From Nitrospira sp. (GTDB lineage Bacteria; UBA9089; CG2-30-40-21; SBAY01): a stretch of 15,367 nucleotides of DNA. The DNA is taken from assembly GCA_005239945.1 (NCBI GenBank), contig SBAY01000379.1:1-15367 (forward strand), written 5' to 3'. Numbering within the stretch: the stretch's first letter is position 1; every line of letters begins with the position of its first letter. This document shows, one piece after another, positions 13,778 through 15,367 of the stretch. Below the pieces are notes generated by a model. That model saw only the letters and a list, made by a program, of their open reading frames with translations. It did no database searches and was not told the DNA's origin. The translations under genes were made by a program, and so were the position numbers.

Positions 13778-14419
13778 TTACCTGAGATACTTATCAAGTA
13801 GCGGCGATATTTCTTCAATAAAGCCTTTTTCCAGCTCAAATGCCTCATCTACCTTTCCATTCTCAACCGTAGTTATTACTCTAATCATGGCTGAAACACT
13901 TCTTTTTCGCATTACCTGGTCGAAAATCATATTCAACTGGTGAATATAGTAACTATGGGTAGTTTTTTTGCCAACCCTAAACCAATAGAGTGTTAGGTCT
14001 TCTCTATCTTTTTCTTTGATATAGAGTTTATTAACCTGAATCTTTAATGGGGCAAGTCTCTCTTTACCGAATTGAATTTCTTTAACCTCTTTTTTTAGGA
14101 ATTGGGCTCCGGCCCCTCCAAGACAAAGCTCTGCTGGGTGAAAAGCCTCTGGATTACTACTACTGGCTACGATAAAAAGGGACATAACCTCCCCTTTTGA
14201 ATTTTTATAGAGTCTGAGGAGTAAATCGCTTTTTGGTAACATTTCATAAGCCCTCTGGTCAATAGATTGGTCTTCTCCTTGCCAGTCCCCAATTATTTCA
14301 GGAAAATTTTCTAATCCGATGTCTTTGGTAGGTACCGAAGGTAAAGAAAGAAGGATGATGAATACCAACGATACGGATAACAAAGAGATGACTATGGTCC
14401 AATTCTTTTTATTCTCCAT
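13778..14419 (-). CDS. Exosortase-associated EpsI-like protein
   Basis: A 213-residue protein with one N-terminal membrane segment (about 8-26) and a DUF3485/EpsI domain outside the membrane. The family hallmark is the FHPAELCLGGAG segment around residues 91-102, with conserved His and Cys; NFPEIIGDWQG near residue 38 and LTLYWFRVG near 142 are also typical. EpsI proteins accompany exosortases in exopolysaccharide and PEP-CTERM sorting loci and are sometimes fused to them. The start codon overlaps the exosortase gene by 11 bp, and AAGGAAGTGG precedes it at a good distance, so the pair is translationally coupled. No PEP-CTERM substrate gene is in the window. Confidence 0.88.
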   Translation of the reverse strand: MENKKNWTIVISLLSVSLVFIILLSLPSVPTKDIGLENFPEIIGDWQGEDQSIDQRAYEMLPKSDLLLRLYKNSKGEVMSLFIVASSSNPEAFHPAELCLGGAGAQFLKKEVKEIQFGKERLAPLKIQVNKLYIKEKDREDLTLYWFRVGKKTTHSYYIHQLNMIFDQVMRKRSVSAMIRVITTVENGKVDEAFELEKGFIEEISPLLDKYLR

Positions 14420-15257
14420 TTTCCACTTCCTTTTTCTTTTGCCAGGTTAAAACTCTCCCACATGCCCCTAATCCGGCTAAGGCTACTATATAGACAAGTA
14501 ATCCGGCAATACTGTGTCCTGGTTCATCTGTTGCCGCTTTTTGACCATAAACATAAGTAACGAGTGCCAGAAAAACTAATCTGACAATATTAGATAGCAG
14601 GGCAATAGGGATAGTCAATAAAAACAAGATTATCTTTTTTGAAAAGGATATGGGGGAAAAGTAGGCATATAAACTTCCTAAGGCTAACAAGGTAATTAAA
14701 GACCGAATACCACTGCAGGGTGCTCCAATTTCAAGAAAATCATTTGGTAGATTTATTCTTGCCCCTTCCATTACCGCTGGGATACCGAGCAAATTTATCG
14801 CTATTGTTGACCAATATGTGGCAAACATTTTCAGATGAAAGGTTAAAAATAAGGTTAGAACATCAGGTAAAGGAATCATAAAAACTAAGAATCCTATAGG
14901 AAAGATGAGTTTTTGTGTGATGTTTTTACCGAAAAGATAGAGTGACAACCCAAAGATAACCAGAATAAGTGAGAATCCAGAGGCAAAATCTATTAAAAAA
15001 CAACGGCTGACTAAATGAATTAATAAGCCAATACAAAATAATATTAAACCATTAGGCAAAGAACTAACAGGTATTTCTTTTAATTCATCCTTCATTTTCC
15101 AGATTAAAAATAATGAGATAATAGGTACTAAAAACCCATGGGAATAATTTGACTCATTTTCTAAAAATCTATATTTCATCCAGAGAAATGTAGGTAAATA
15201 GACCAAAATTACTAAAGTAGGAACTATTCCATATTTTATTTTTGACCAATTAATCAT
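14409..15257 (-). CDS. Exosortase
   Basis: A 282-residue polytopic membrane protein (about eight hydrophobic spans) of the exosortase/archaeosortase superfamily, which cleaves and sorts proteins bearing a C-terminal PEP-CTERM-like signal. The proposed triad is visible: Cys181 in EIGAPCSGIRSL, Arg226 in LLSNIVRLVF and His248 in EPGHSIAGLL. YSHGFLVPIISL near residue 38 and FMIPLPDVL near 127 are family blocks. Numbering is from ATG 15257. The upstream TTG at 15275 is rejected because the promoter's -10 box overlaps it. The gene leads a two-gene unit with epsI. I cannot assign an Xrt subtype. Confidence 0.92.
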   Translation of the reverse strand: MINWSKIKYGIVPTLVILVYLPTFLWMKYRFLENESNYSHGFLVPIISLFLIWKMKDELKEIPVSSLPNGLILFCIGLLIHLVSRCFLIDFASGFSLILVIFGLSLYLFGKNITQKLIFPIGFLVFMIPLPDVLTLFLTFHLKMFATYWSTIAINLLGIPAVMEGARINLPNDFLEIGAPCSGIRSLITLLALGSLYAYFSPISFSKKIILFLLTIPIALLSNIVRLVFLALVTYVYGQKAATDEPGHSIAGLLVYIVALAGLGACGRVLTWQKKKEVENGE

Positions 15258-15266
15258 ATTATAATA

Positions 15267-15295
15267 AGTATACAATAAAAAATAATTCTGGTCAA
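15267..15295 (-). promoter_or_regulatory. Promoter of the exosortase-epsI unit
   Basis: On the minus strand TTGACC (15295-15290), a 17-bp spacer and TATACT (15272-15267) form a good sigma70-type promoter. Transcription would start near 15260, only about 3 nt before ATG 15257, so the exosortase mRNA would be nearly leaderless. This agrees with the absence of a Shine-Dalgarno sequence. Confidence 0.65.
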
Positions 15296-15367
15296 GTGTT
15301 TTTTATTATAAGCAAAAATTCCCCAACTTTTAGTAGTGGTTTAAAGAGAGGTGTTTTTTTAAGGGGA

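Noticed and set aside
15258..15275. TTG start for the exosortase
   Set aside because: The -10 hexamer of its promoter overlaps these codons.

Overview
The window looks like chromosomal DNA of an AT-rich, Gram-negative-type bacterium, probably from an uncultured lineage. The exosortase/EpsI pair argues for an outer-membrane or exopolysaccharide-making bacterium. Several unrelated short palindromic elements in the gaps resemble those common in subsurface candidate-phylum genomes. The lineage is an inference; no rRNA or phylogenetic marker is present.

Layout. (1) 115-2011: a consensus promoter, a ~200-nt leader and ilvD (dihydroxy-acid dehydratase). (2) 2012-2830: an 819-bp gap with a 272-bp terminal-inverted-repeat element that can fold as a multi-arm structure rich in DnaA-box-like 9-mers, a possible decayed coding stretch, and an 85-bp palindromic insertion flanked by an 11-bp duplication that copied the Shine-Dalgarno of the next gene. 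(3) 2831-3358: hpt (hypoxanthine phosphoribosyltransferase). (4) 3359-4519: a second palindromic insertion (195 bp, 9-bp duplication), then a perfect sigma70-type promoter driving a toxin-antitoxin pair (helix-turn-helix antitoxin, PIN-domain toxin). (5) 4672-13146: a probable defence or signalling island. It has two large paralogous STAND proteins with a P-loop NTPase and C-terminal TPRs. The first carries a class III nucleotide cyclase domain at its N-terminus; the second carries an unrelated nuclease-like N-terminus. Between them lie a DUF488 remnant, an unrecognised 163-aa protein and an AAA/DUF4143 ATPase. The second STAND gene is broken by one in-frame TAG. (6) 13181-13766: a lone sequence resembling a type I-E CRISPR repeat and a DEDD-type RNase H-like exonuclease. 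(7) 13778-15295, minus strand: EpsI-like protein and exosortase behind a good promoter that leaves almost no 5' leader.

The most interesting object is the island in (5). Two sensor-like NTPase-TPR modules, still identical over stretches of at least 61 bp, carry different N-terminal domains, as expected if one recognition module had been recombined onto different effectors. The cyclase lacks the residues that normally select adenine or guanine, so its product cannot be predicted. No defence activity is shown by sequence alone; that role is inferred from domain architecture and from the neighbouring toxin-antitoxin pair, nuclease and CRISPR-like repeat.
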